Shown one piece after another: positions 7,090 through 12,664 of a stretch of 12,664 nt of DNA (the stretch's first letter is position 1; each line of letters starts with the position of its first letter). The stretch is from contig DHJA01000210.1 in the NCBI GenBank assembly GCA_002404095.1, positions 818 to 13,481 on the forward strand, read 5' to 3'. The DNA comes from Planctomycetaceae bacterium UBA4732 (lineage in GTDB: Bacteria > Planctomycetota > Planctomycetia > Gemmatales > Gemmataceae). The notes beneath the pieces are model-generated. The model was not told the DNA's origin and did not search any database. It worked only from the letters and a program-made list of their open reading frames with translations. The translations under genes and the position numbers were made by a program.

Positions 7090-8160
7090 ATGGAGCCGCT
7101 CGTCCCCATCTTGGCCGCCACTCCGCCGCCGGCGACTCCCGCGTTGTCGCACGCCCCGGCTGTCGTGCCGCGTCTTTCCGTGGTTCTGGTCAATTATCAT
7201 CAATGGAGCGACACGGTCGGCCTGGTCGATCAACTACGGACATCTCCCTGCCTGGAAGGCGGCCACGCCGAAATCGTCGTCGTGGACAATCACTCCGGCC
7301 GGCATCCCCTCGCCGCCCGTCTGCGCCGAACGCCCGGTGTGTCGCTGCGCCGCTGGCGCCGCAACCGCGGTTTCGCCTGCGCAGTCAACGAAGGCTGCCG
7401 GCTCAGCCGCGGCGACTGGTTGCTGCTGCTCAACCCCGACGTCACCCTCGATTCTGGTTTCATCGCCGACGCCCTCGCTCTGGCCGAACGCCGCGCGGCC
7501 GAGGAACCGCGCATCGGCGTCGTCGGCTTCCGCCTGCGCGATCCCGACGGCGAACCGCAACCCTCCACCGGACCTTTTCCCACCCTCGTTGGTACGCTAT
7601 TACGCCTTCTGTTGCCAAGGCGCCGCCGTAAGTATGACGCCGGACCCGCCGAGTCGCGGCGCCGCGTGGATTGGGCGACGGGCTGCTGTCTGCTCGTCCG
7701 CCGCGACTGTTGGGAACAGCTCGACGGCCTCGACCCGGACTACTTCCTCTATTACGAGGACGTGGACTTCTGCCGCCGCGCCCGCGACCGCGGCTGGGTC
7801 GTCGCCTACGAACCTTCCCCTTCCGCGATCCATCATTACCCTCTACACGGACGGCGTGTGCCGCCGCACCTGCGGTTGGTCACACGCCACGCCCTGTTAA
7901 CTTACGGCCTCAAACACTGGCCGGCCTGGCAGGCGCGTTTCCTCACCGTCGTCGTCGGCGTGGAAGCCTCGGCCCGGCGTACTTTCGCCCGGTGGAAAGG
8001 CGACGCCGGCGCCGCGAAGGTTTTCGGCGACATGGGCCGCCTTGCTGCCGATCTCGGGCGCGGCCGCCCGCGCGCGGCTTGGCGGCGGTTGCAGCGCGTC
8101 GTTCGGCGCCAGGAGGAACGACGTGCCTGCGCGCCTGTCGGTGATAATACCAAGTCATAA
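7090..8160 (+). CDS. Family 2 glycosyltransferase (rhamnosyltransferase/WbbL-like)
   Basis: A 356-residue GT-A fold enzyme. PRLSVVLVNYHQ starts the nucleotide-binding domain near residue 27, VVVDNHSG is at 63-70, NRGFACAVNEG at 92-102 and LLLLNPDVTLD at 111-121 (the DxD-like metal site). VDWATGCCLLVRRDCWEQL at 193-211 leads to YYEDVDFCRRARDRGW at 221-235, with the catalytic-type ED. It should transfer a sugar from a nucleotide-sugar donor to a surface glycan or lipid carrier; no membrane segment is seen, so it is cytosolic or peripheral. The C-terminus is Arg-rich. GGAAG 7 bp before the ATG serves as ribosome binding site. Its last 38 bp overlap the next glycosyltransferase, which implies translational coupling. 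Donor and acceptor cannot be read from sequence. Confidence 0.9.
   Translation: MEPLVPILAATPPPATPALSHAPAVVPRLSVVLVNYHQWSDTVGLVDQLRTSPCLEGGHAEIVVVDNHSGRHPLAARLRRTPGVSLRRWRRNRGFACAVNEGCRLSRGDWLLLLNPDVTLDSGFIADALALAERRAAEEPRIGVVGFRLRDPDGEPQPSTGPFPTLVGTLLRLLLPRRRRKYDAGPAESRRRVDWATGCCLLVRRDCWEQLDGLDPDYFLYYEDVDFCRRARDRGWVVAYEPSPSAIHHYPLHGRRVPPHLRLVTRHALLTYGLKHWPAWQARFLTVVVGVEASARRTFARWKGDAGAAKVFGDMGRLAADLGRGRPRAAWRRLQRVVRRQEERRACAPVGDNTKS
8111..8116 (+). promoter_or_regulatory. Shine-Dalgarno site that fixes the second glycosyltransferase start
   Basis: A perfect AGGAGG sits 6 bp before the GTG at 8123, inside the end of the upstream gene. It argues for the GTG at 8123 and against a start at 8042, which would add 27 residues unlike the family. 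Confidence 0.8.
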
Positions 8161-9079
8161 TCGCGCCGACTTGCTGCGGCTTTGCCTCGCCAGCGTCCTA
8201 CGGCACGTCCCGGCCGGTGCCGAGGTCGTCGTCGTGGACGACGGTTCACCGGACGGCGCCGTCACCGAAACGGCTAAGGATTTCCCTGGCGTCCGTGCGT
8301 TGCGCCGCGAGAAGCAGTCTGGCTTTTGCGCCGCCGCCAACGCCGGCCTGCGAACGGCGGCTCATCCCATCGTCGAACTCCTCAATGACGACACGGAAGT
8401 GGAAGCCGGCTGGGCCGACGCCGCCTTAAAGTGGTTCACGGACCCGACGGTGGCCGCCGTCGCCCCGTTGGTGCTGCGCCGATCAGACGACGACCTTTCA
8501 CCACGCATCGACAGCGCCGGCGACCGTTACTACCTCGGCGGCGTCGCCGGCAAGCGCGGACATGGTTGCCTTGTTGATGGCGAGTACCTGCACACTCGTC
8601 CCGTCTTCGGCGCCAGCGCGTCCAGCGCTTTCTACCGCCGCGAGGCCGTCTTAGCCGTCGGCGGTTTCCCCGAATCGTTCGGCGCCTATTTCGAGGACGT
8701 GGACCTTTCTTTTCGCCTCCATTGGGCCGGCTACCGCGTCGTTTACGAGCCGGCCGCGCGCGTCTGGCATCGCGTTTCCGCTTCCTATGGCCCGCCTTGC
8801 CGCCGACTTCTTGAGCAACAGGCTCGCAACGAGGAGCGCGTCTTCTGGCGCAATCTGCCGCGCGGCCTTCTGCTACGCGCCCTGCCGTCGCATCTCGCTG
8901 TCCTCGCGGCCAAGGCTTGGCGTCGGTGGCGCGAGGGCCAATTGCTCCCGTTCCTTCGCGGCAAGCTGGGCGTCCTGGGCGAGGTCGCTGAACTGTTCCG
9001 CCATCGCCGACGGCTGCACGCTTCCGGGGGCGGGCGCGACTGGCCCTCCTGGGGCGTTGAACCTCATTTCTGGGCGTGA
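8123..9079 (+). CDS. Family 2 glycosyltransferase
   Basis: A 318-residue protein that begins directly with the GT2 core: LSVIIPSHNRADLL at residues 5-18, VVVVDDGSPDG at 35-45, SGFCAAANAG at 66-75, ELLNDDTEVEAGW at 85-97 (DxD-type metal site), SSAFYRREAVLAVGGFPESF at 167-186 and AYFEDVDLSFRLHWAGYRVVYEP at 188-210. It is a paralogue in style of the preceding enzyme but with diverged motifs, so the two probably add different sugars in one pathway. It has an alternative GTG start with an ideal ribosome binding site and overlaps the upstream gene by 38 bp. The C-terminal ~70 residues are basic with amphipathic stretches that could hold it at the membrane. No other polysaccharide genes are present in the window. 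Confidence 0.9.
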   Translation: MPARLSVIIPSHNRADLLRLCLASVLRHVPAGAEVVVVDDGSPDGAVTETAKDFPGVRALRREKQSGFCAAANAGLRTAAHPIVELLNDDTEVEAGWADAALKWFTDPTVAAVAPLVLRRSDDDLSPRIDSAGDRYYLGGVAGKRGHGCLVDGEYLHTRPVFGASASSAFYRREAVLAVGGFPESFGAYFEDVDLSFRLHWAGYRVVYEPAARVWHRVSASYGPPCRRLLEQQARNEERVFWRNLPRGLLLRALPSHLAVLAAKAWRRWREGQLLPFLRGKLGVLGEVAELFRHRRRLHASGGGRDWPSWGVEPHFWA

Positions 9080-9127
9080 AGGCGTTACATCTTTCCCCCA
9101 ATGTGCATGAAGGTTTGATGATTCCGT

Positions 9128-9154
9128 CTGTACGGGTCGTGCAGCGTACAGTTT
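9128..9154 (+). terminator. Possible terminator after the glycosyltransferase pair
   Basis: CTGTACG (9128-9134) and CGTACAG (9145-9151) form a 7-bp stem with a 10-nt loop followed by TTT. The T tract is short and the loop large, so it may be a weak terminator or only a symmetric site. Confidence 0.35.
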
Positions 9155-9276
9155 GACCAGCTTTCCTTTCCGTGCGCGCTTTTATGCCACTTCTTCATAA
9201 TAGTCATCCTCCCCCTGTTCCGAAAACACAGCGTAGAGGGAATGCTCTCACGAGAGTCTGAGGTTGGGAGCGTCCT

Positions 9277-9306
9277 GGCGAGCCGGGTTGCGTAAGCGCC
9301 CGGAGT
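9277..9306 (+). repeat. REP-like palindromic repeat, copy 1
   Basis: A 30-bp unit beginning GGCGAGCC and ending CGGAGT. The core folds as CCGGG/CCCGG, one bulged T, then TGC/GCG (one wobble) closing a GTAA (GNRA) loop. It lies 72 bp upstream of the porin start. Confidence 0.8.
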
Positions 9307-9318
9307 TCGACGCAGTTT

Positions 9319-9348
9319 GGCGAGCCGAGTTGCGTAAGCGCCCGGAGT
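9319..9348 (+). repeat. REP-like palindromic repeat, copy 2
   Basis: Same 30-bp unit as copy 1, 12 bp after it, with a G-to-A change in the left arm that breaks one stem pair. The 14 bp after each copy also resemble each other (TTCGACGC and TTCGATGC). Confidence 0.8.
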
Positions 9349-9378
9349 TCGATGCGATAAACAGGGAGGTTTGAGTCA

Positions 9379-11100
9379 ATGGTCAGTACCTGGTTGACTG
9401 AATTGAGAAAGTACATCGTCTACTTCGGCGTGGCGGTGTTCACCGCCGCGGGAGTCAGCCAGGCGCAGCAGCCACCGGCGCCGCTACAGTCGGCTCCGGC
9501 CGCCGCAGACGACCTGAAGGCCAGGGTCGAGGCTCAGCAAAAAGAGATCGACGAGTTAAAGACCATGATCCGCGCCGGCCAGATTAAGACGGCCAGTGCG
9601 GAGGCCGCCGACCCTGCCAAGCCGGTGGATGAGAAGGAAGTCAAGAAGATCCTCGATACCTATCTCAAAGAGAAGGACGAGAAAAAGAAGAAGGACGACG
9701 CCGATAAGGCGGAGAAGGCCAACGAAGAAGGTTACAAAGTCGGCACCGACTTGAAAATGAGTACCCGCTGGAATCCTCTCGCCGGCGTGACGTTTGAAAC
9801 GCCAAATAAGGACTTCACCGCGCACATCGGCTACCGCTTTCAGCTAGACAACGTCTACTGGACGCAAAACGACAATCTCCGCCGGTCCGCACCCGCGGGC
9901 ATCGGCGACCTGCAAGACGGCGCGTTCTTCCGCCGCAGCCGGCCATCCTTTGACGGCACGGCTTGGGAAGTGGTGGAATTCAACGCCGAACTGGCGCTGG
10001 AACAGGTCCAGGACAGCGTACCGAACTTTGACGAATTGTACGTGGGCGTCACGAAGCTCCCCTTCATCGGCTCGGTCCGCGTCGGCCACATCAAGACGCC
10101 GCAGGGGTTTGAAGGCGACGTATCAAGCAGCAGCAAGGCGATGACCTTCCTGGAACGGGCGGCGTACACCGACGCCTTCTATGAAAACTTCGCCACGGGC
10201 ATCTGGGCCAGTAACAATTATTTGGACCAGCGCGTGACGTGGGAGGCGGCGGTCTACCGCCAGGACAACCAGCGCACCAACAGCGCGGCTGATTTCGGCG
10301 ACGGTTCCTACGGGTACACCGGCCGCGCGACCGCCCTGCCCCTTTACGAGTGCGAGGGCCGGCATCTGTTGCACTTAGGCGTATCCGGCACCTTCCGCGA
10401 TAACGAGGTTTCAGACACCCCGCCCGGCGCCGGGATCGTTGGCGGCCGCGTCGCGGACTTCCGGGCCAGGCCCGAAATGCGCGACGGCATCGGCGACTTC
10501 GGCAACAGCCTCGCCGGCACCACGACGGTCCTGCCGGGCAACGTCAAACGCCTTGTTGACACCGGCACATTCAACTCCACCTCGACCTCCATCGTGGGAA
10601 CGGAACTGTTTTACGTCCTCGGGCCGTTCTCCCTACAGACCGAATACGCCTGGACGAGGGCGAACAATTCGTTCACCCGTCTAGCCAACGGAAACGACGG
10701 GAAATCGCTGGGCGACCCTGTTTTCTCAGGCGGTTACATCGAGTTGTCTTACTTCCTAACGGGGGAGAACCGGACCTACGACAAACGTCTGGGCCGGCTG
10801 GGCAGCACCTACATCGCCAGCCCGTTTACGCCCTTCTTCGGCGTTCGGGGCGAAGACGGCCACCTGGCCTTTGGCACCGGCGCCTGGGAAATCGCCGCCC
10901 GGTACTCCCACCTTGACCTGAACAGCGGCGCCCTCCGCGGCGGCAAGGAAGACGGCGTGACGTTGGGCGTGAACTGGTACTTGAACACGAACCTCAAGAT
11001 GCAGTTCGACTACCTGCACAACGACCGCTTCGACCTCGCCCCCGGCGCTTTCACCGGCAACGTGGACGGCTTCGGCATCCGCACCCAGTTCTTCTTCTAA
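9379..11100 (+). CDS. Outer-membrane porin, phosphate-selective OprP/OprO type
   Basis: A 573-residue exported protein. A signal peptide spans about residues 1-29 (basic ELRK, then hydrophobic YIVYFGVAVFTAAG, cleavage likely near VSQA). Residues 44-118 form a strongly charged coiled coil (LKARVEAQQKEIDELKTMI, later KEKDEKKKKDDADKAEKA), as in porins with a trimerising or cell-wall-binding N-terminus. From about residue 135 a beta-barrel of the OprP/O type starts (GVTFETPNKDFTAHIGYRFQ) and runs to an aromatic C-terminus, RTQFFF, the usual recognition end for barrel assembly. Role: diffusion channel for anions such as phosphate; the true substrate is not evident. AGGGAGG lies 9 bp before the ATG. 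Two palindromic repeats precede it and two follow it, then comes the Cys-rich secreted protein on the same strand. The family call is firm at the level of porin, weaker for phosphate. Confidence 0.85.
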   Translation: MVSTWLTELRKYIVYFGVAVFTAAGVSQAQQPPAPLQSAPAAADDLKARVEAQQKEIDELKTMIRAGQIKTASAEAADPAKPVDEKEVKKILDTYLKEKDEKKKKDDADKAEKANEEGYKVGTDLKMSTRWNPLAGVTFETPNKDFTAHIGYRFQLDNVYWTQNDNLRRSAPAGIGDLQDGAFFRRSRPSFDGTAWEVVEFNAELALEQVQDSVPNFDELYVGVTKLPFIGSVRVGHIKTPQGFEGDVSSSSKAMTFLERAAYTDAFYENFATGIWASNNYLDQRVTWEAAVYRQDNQRTNSAADFGDGSYGYTGRATALPLYECEGRHLLHLGVSGTFRDNEVSDTPPGAGIVGGRVADFRARPEMRDGIGDFGNSLAGTTTVLPGNVKRLVDTGTFNSTSTSIVGTELFYVLGPFSLQTEYAWTRANNSFTRLANGNDGKSLGDPVFSGGYIELSYFLTGENRTYDKRLGRLGSTYIASPFTPFFGVRGEDGHLAFGTGAWEIAARYSHLDLNSGALRGGKEDGVTLGVNWYLNTNLKMQFDYLHNDRFDLAPGAFTGNVDGFGIRTQFFF

Positions 11101-11114
11101 AAGGCCCGCGGCTT

Positions 11115-11144
11115 GGCGAGCCGGGTCGCGTAAGCGCCCGGAGT
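11115..11144 (+). repeat. REP-like palindromic repeat, copy 3
   Basis: Same 30-bp unit as upstream of the porin, here with a perfect 8-bp stem: CCGGG/CCCGG, one bulged T, CGC/GCG closing a GTAA loop. It starts 14 bp after the porin stop and directly abuts copy 4. Confidence 0.85.
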
Positions 11145-11174
11145 GGCGAGCCGGGTCGCGTAAGCGCCCGGAGT
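11145..11174 (+). repeat. REP-like palindromic repeat, copy 4
   Basis: Exact head-to-tail duplicate of copy 3 with no spacer. Together the two could form two consecutive hairpins in the porin mRNA 3' end and weaken read-through into, or stabilise the transcript before, the Cys-rich gene 55 bp downstream. Confidence 0.85.
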
Positions 11175-11229
11175 TTGGCGTCCTTGTGGGTACTAAAAAT
11201 CCTCAATCAAGAAATAGGAGCGTACTGAA

Positions 11230-11808
11230 ATGTCTCAAAAGCGATTTAACTTGGGATGGGGCGCCGCGGCGCTCGCCCTCCTGATGACCGGCGGAATCGG
11301 CTTCGCGGACGGTCCTATGCCCGTGGGCCCTGCTGGCCCCTGCTGTGCGGTGGAAGGCGGTTGCGCGGCGGAAGGGTGCTGCCAGGAAAAGGTGTGCATA
11401 CCGACGCCGACCAAGAAGAAGGTCGTCTTGCGCCACTACGACGACAAGTGCGAAGATTTCTGCGTGTGCAAGCCGACTTTCTTGGGCGGCCTCCTCAACC
11501 TGCACGAGAGCCTGGAAAAGGACCGTAACCTGTACGTTGGCAGAGGCCCCTGCGACCAGACCTGCGACGAGGGCGGCGGTTGTGGCTGCTGCGGAAACTG
11601 TGGCCGCCCGCGCGTCAAGAAGTACCTGTTGATCAAACTGCGGACGCACGAGGAGTGCGAAATCAAGTGCCAGACCGTGGAGGAGGTGGCCGCGGCGGAA
11701 GCGGCCAAAGGGCCGGCTAAAGCGCCAGCTAAAGCGCCGGCAACGCCCAAGGCTGCGCCGGGAGAGAGTCCCGAGCCTAGGACGCCCAGGCTGGACCCAG
11801 CGAAGTAA
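11230..11808 (+). CDS. Secreted Cys-rich protein of unknown function
   Basis: 192 residues, family not recognised. A signal peptide covers about residues 1-26 (basic SQKR, hydrophobic AALALLMTGGIGFA, cleavage near FAD). The mature part holds 17 cysteines in clusters: CC, C, CC, C at 38-56, C..., C.C at 74-80, C-C-C-CC-C at 108-124 and C...C at 143-147. A lysine-rich segment (KKKVVLRHYDDKCEDF) and a second (VKKYLLIKLRTHEE) look like beta strands. The tail (156-192) is Ala/Lys/Pro-rich with AKAPAKAPAT repeats and is probably extended. The protein could bind metal or be heavily disulfide-bonded in the periplasm; neither is shown. AGGAG lies 9 bp before the ATG. It follows the porin on the same strand across a repeat-bearing 129-bp gap. 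Confidence 0.85.
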   Translation: MSQKRFNLGWGAAALALLMTGGIGFADGPMPVGPAGPCCAVEGGCAAEGCCQEKVCIPTPTKKKVVLRHYDDKCEDFCVCKPTFLGGLLNLHESLEKDRNLYVGRGPCDQTCDEGGGCGCCGNCGRPRVKKYLLIKLRTHEECEIKCQTVEEVAAAEAAKGPAKAPAKAPATPKAAPGESPEPRTPRLDPAK

Positions 11809-11831
11809 AGTCGGCGCAAACCATTTTCAGG

Positions 11832-11916
11832 TAGTGTCTCAGTTTGCTCCATAGGTCCCATAGGACCTATAAGACCTATAAGACCTATAAGACTTATGGG
11901 GCAAACTGAGACACTA
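11832..11916. repeat. 85-bp TA-flanked inverted repeat (MITE-like or bidirectional terminator)
   Basis: The outer 16 bp are perfect inverted repeats (TAGTGTCTCAGTTTGC at 11832-11847, complement at 11901-11916). The symmetry continues to 26 bp per arm with only two wobble-type differences, enclosing a 33-nt loop. The ends begin and finish with TA, the target duplication of IS630/Tc1-mariner elements. It lies 23 bp after the Cys-rich gene and 17 bp beyond the stop of the convergent HEAT gene, so it can also act as a terminator for both. No transposase in the window has matching ends. Confidence 0.8.
11864..11899 (+). repeat. 9-bp tandem repeat in the loop of the inverted repeat
   Basis: GACCTATAA occurs three times without gaps (11864-11890), followed by a degenerate fourth copy, GACTTATGG, which belongs to the right stem arm. 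CCATAGG motifs just upstream (11849-11864) are partly complementary to the units, so slipped pairings are possible. Confidence 0.8.
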
Positions 11917-11933
11917 TCCCCTCCCCTCTCCGG

Positions 11934-12560
11934 TCAGCGCGGCATGTTCGACCGAATGCCCTCCGCCGCGAACTGGGCGCTGTGGCGCACGTCGCGGTCG
12001 TCGTCGGCCTGGGCGGCGCGCTGTAGCGCCGGAAGCGCTGCGGGGGCTTCAATAAGTCCGAGAGCGCGGGCCGCCGCCTCGCGCACCGTCGCACTTCGGT
12101 CGCCACTCAGAAGCTGCGACAGCGCTTGCACCGCGCGAGCCGCCTTCAACCGGCCCAATTGTACGGCCGCCTCAGCGCGGACGTGGTCTTCCGGGCCGTT
12201 CAGCGATTGGAGTTGCTGTTCGACCTCGTCCTGACGCGCATCCGTTTGCTGCACCGCAAGAGGCGGCGGTGCCGATTCCACAGGCGAAGAATAGGCGGGC
12301 CGCACCACCGGCGCGGATTGGTAAATTGGAGCAGGCTGCAAGATCACGGCTGGCGGCGCGACGTATACCGGATAGGGGCGGTAGTAATAATAGGGATAGG
12401 GACGGTAACAATACGGCCCGTACCCTCCATATCCTCCATATCCACCATAGAAGGGCACTCCGAGGTTGATGCCCACGCCAAAGCCGACATGGGCTTGAGC
12501 GGCGGAGAAGGGCAAAGAGGCCAGGATGAGCGCGGCGGCGATGGTTTTCACGGCTCGCAT
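11934..12560 (-). CDS. Secreted Gly/Tyr/Pro-rich protein with C-terminal HEAT repeats
   Basis: 208 residues. A signal peptide is clear (MRAVKTIAAALILASLPFSAAQA, cleavage after residue 23). The N-terminal mature part is low-complexity: GGYGGYGGYGPY at 39-50, then YRPYPYYYYRPYPVYVAPP and a Pro/Gln-rich linker to about 105. Residues 109-204 hold helical HEAT-type repeats (EDHVRAEAAVQLGRL, SATVREAAARALGLIEAPAA, RDVRHSAQFAAEGIR). HEAT repeats act as protein-binding scaffolds; the Tyr/Gly-rich half resembles surface or matrix proteins. Its partner is unknown. AAGGAGG (12574-12568) lies 7 bp before the ATG. It converges on the Cys-rich gene across the 85-bp inverted repeat. Confidence 0.88.
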   Translation of the reverse strand: MRAVKTIAAALILASLPFSAAQAHVGFGVGINLGVPFYGGYGGYGGYGPYCYRPYPYYYYRPYPVYVAPPAVILQPAPIYQSAPVVRPAYSSPVESAPPPLAVQQTDARQDEVEQQLQSLNGPEDHVRAEAAVQLGRLKAARAVQALSQLLSGDRSATVREAAARALGLIEAPAALPALQRAAQADDDRDVRHSAQFAAEGIRSNMPR

Positions 12561-12567
12561 GGCGAGT

Positions 12568-12625
12568 CCTCCTTATCAGGGCGCGCGACGCGGCGCCTGA
12601 TAACGAAAACAGCCCGGCGGATCAA
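12568..12625 (-). promoter_or_regulatory. Upstream region of the HEAT gene: SD, inverted repeat and candidate promoter
   Basis: An 8-bp inverted repeat, CCTGATAA next to the SD (minus-strand 12580-12573) and TTATCAGG (12603-12596), encloses 15 nt of GC-rich sequence; the inner arm overlaps the first two bases of AAGGAGG. A possible -35 TTGATC (12625-12620) and -10 TATCAG (12602-12597) are 17 bp apart, and that -10 falls inside the outer arm. The symmetric site could be a repressor operator or an mRNA hairpin affecting ribosome access. The inverted repeat is seen; promoter and role are inference. Confidence 0.4.
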
Positions 12626-12664
12626 GGCGCGTCCTGCGTTCTGGCTCCCTCCCCCCTTGTGGGG

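Noticed and set aside
8042..8122. Start of the second glycosyltransferase at 8042
   Set aside because: The added residues lie in the upstream gene and do not match the family; an ideal AGGAGG precedes the GTG at 8123.
8436..9101. Long minus-strand frame (221 codons) antisense to the second glycosyltransferase
   Set aside because: It is Arg/Gly-rich low-complexity text typical of shadow frames in GC-rich genes, opposite a gene with clear GT2 motifs.
9277..9348. CRISPR array
   Set aside because: Only two units with a 12-bp spacer, a bulged stem with a GNRA loop and further copies after the porin; no cas genes. This is a REP-like repeat.
11864..11899. CRISPR or iteron array
   Set aside because: Units are 9 bp with no spacers and sit inside a hairpin; no replication initiator gene is present.

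Overview
The window looks like a piece of a high-GC bacterial chromosome, most likely a planctomycete of the Gemmataceae type. That assignment is inference. It rests on the overall character of the proteins (a cytoplasmic M28 peptidase, an OprP/O-type porin with a charged coiled-coil N-terminus, a Tyr/Gly/Pro-rich secreted HEAT-repeat protein, a Cys-rich secreted protein) and on short 'GAGCC...GTAA...CGGAGT' palindromic intergenic repeats. No rRNA, tRNA or marker gene is present to prove it.

Layout. (1) Positions 1-868 hold the 3' end of a group II intron on the + strand: the C-terminal part of a reverse transcriptase/maturase without an endonuclease domain, then domain V and a domain VI-like stem. 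(2) 873-1772 (-) is an intact M28 zinc peptidase. (3) 1818-3752 (-) is a graveyard of decayed DNA: a 3' remnant of a second, different group II intron, a headless fragment of a large secreted-type protein with a homopolymer frameshift, and an ISKra4-like transposase with its N-terminus and middle missing. (4) 3788-6959 (-) carries three genes in one direction: trmL (tRNA 2'-O-methyltransferase), a DUF805-like/SRPBCC membrane protein, and an RlmL-type THUMP RNA methyltransferase. The last two are 7 bp apart. (5) 7090-9079 (+) carries two overlapping family-2 glycosyltransferases, probably a surface-polysaccharide operon. (6) 9277-11808 (+) carries a phosphate-selective-type porin and a 17-cysteine exported protein, with hairpin repeats before and after the porin. 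(7) 11832-11916 is an 85-bp near-perfect inverted repeat bounded by TA dinucleotides, between convergent genes. (8) 11934-12560 (-) is the secreted HEAT-repeat protein, with an inverted repeat next to its ribosome binding site.

How the parts relate. The two RNA methyltransferases (trmL, rlmL) are housekeeping RNA modification. The glycosyltransferases, porin and Cys-rich protein belong to the cell envelope. The left third is dominated by mobile DNA. The two intron 3' ends point towards each other and enclose the M28 gene almost exactly. I did not find a clear undescribed multi-gene system. The best leads are the TA-flanked hairpin element, the GNRA-loop repeats around the porin, the uncharacterised Cys-rich neighbour of the porin, and the paired intron ends around the peptidase.
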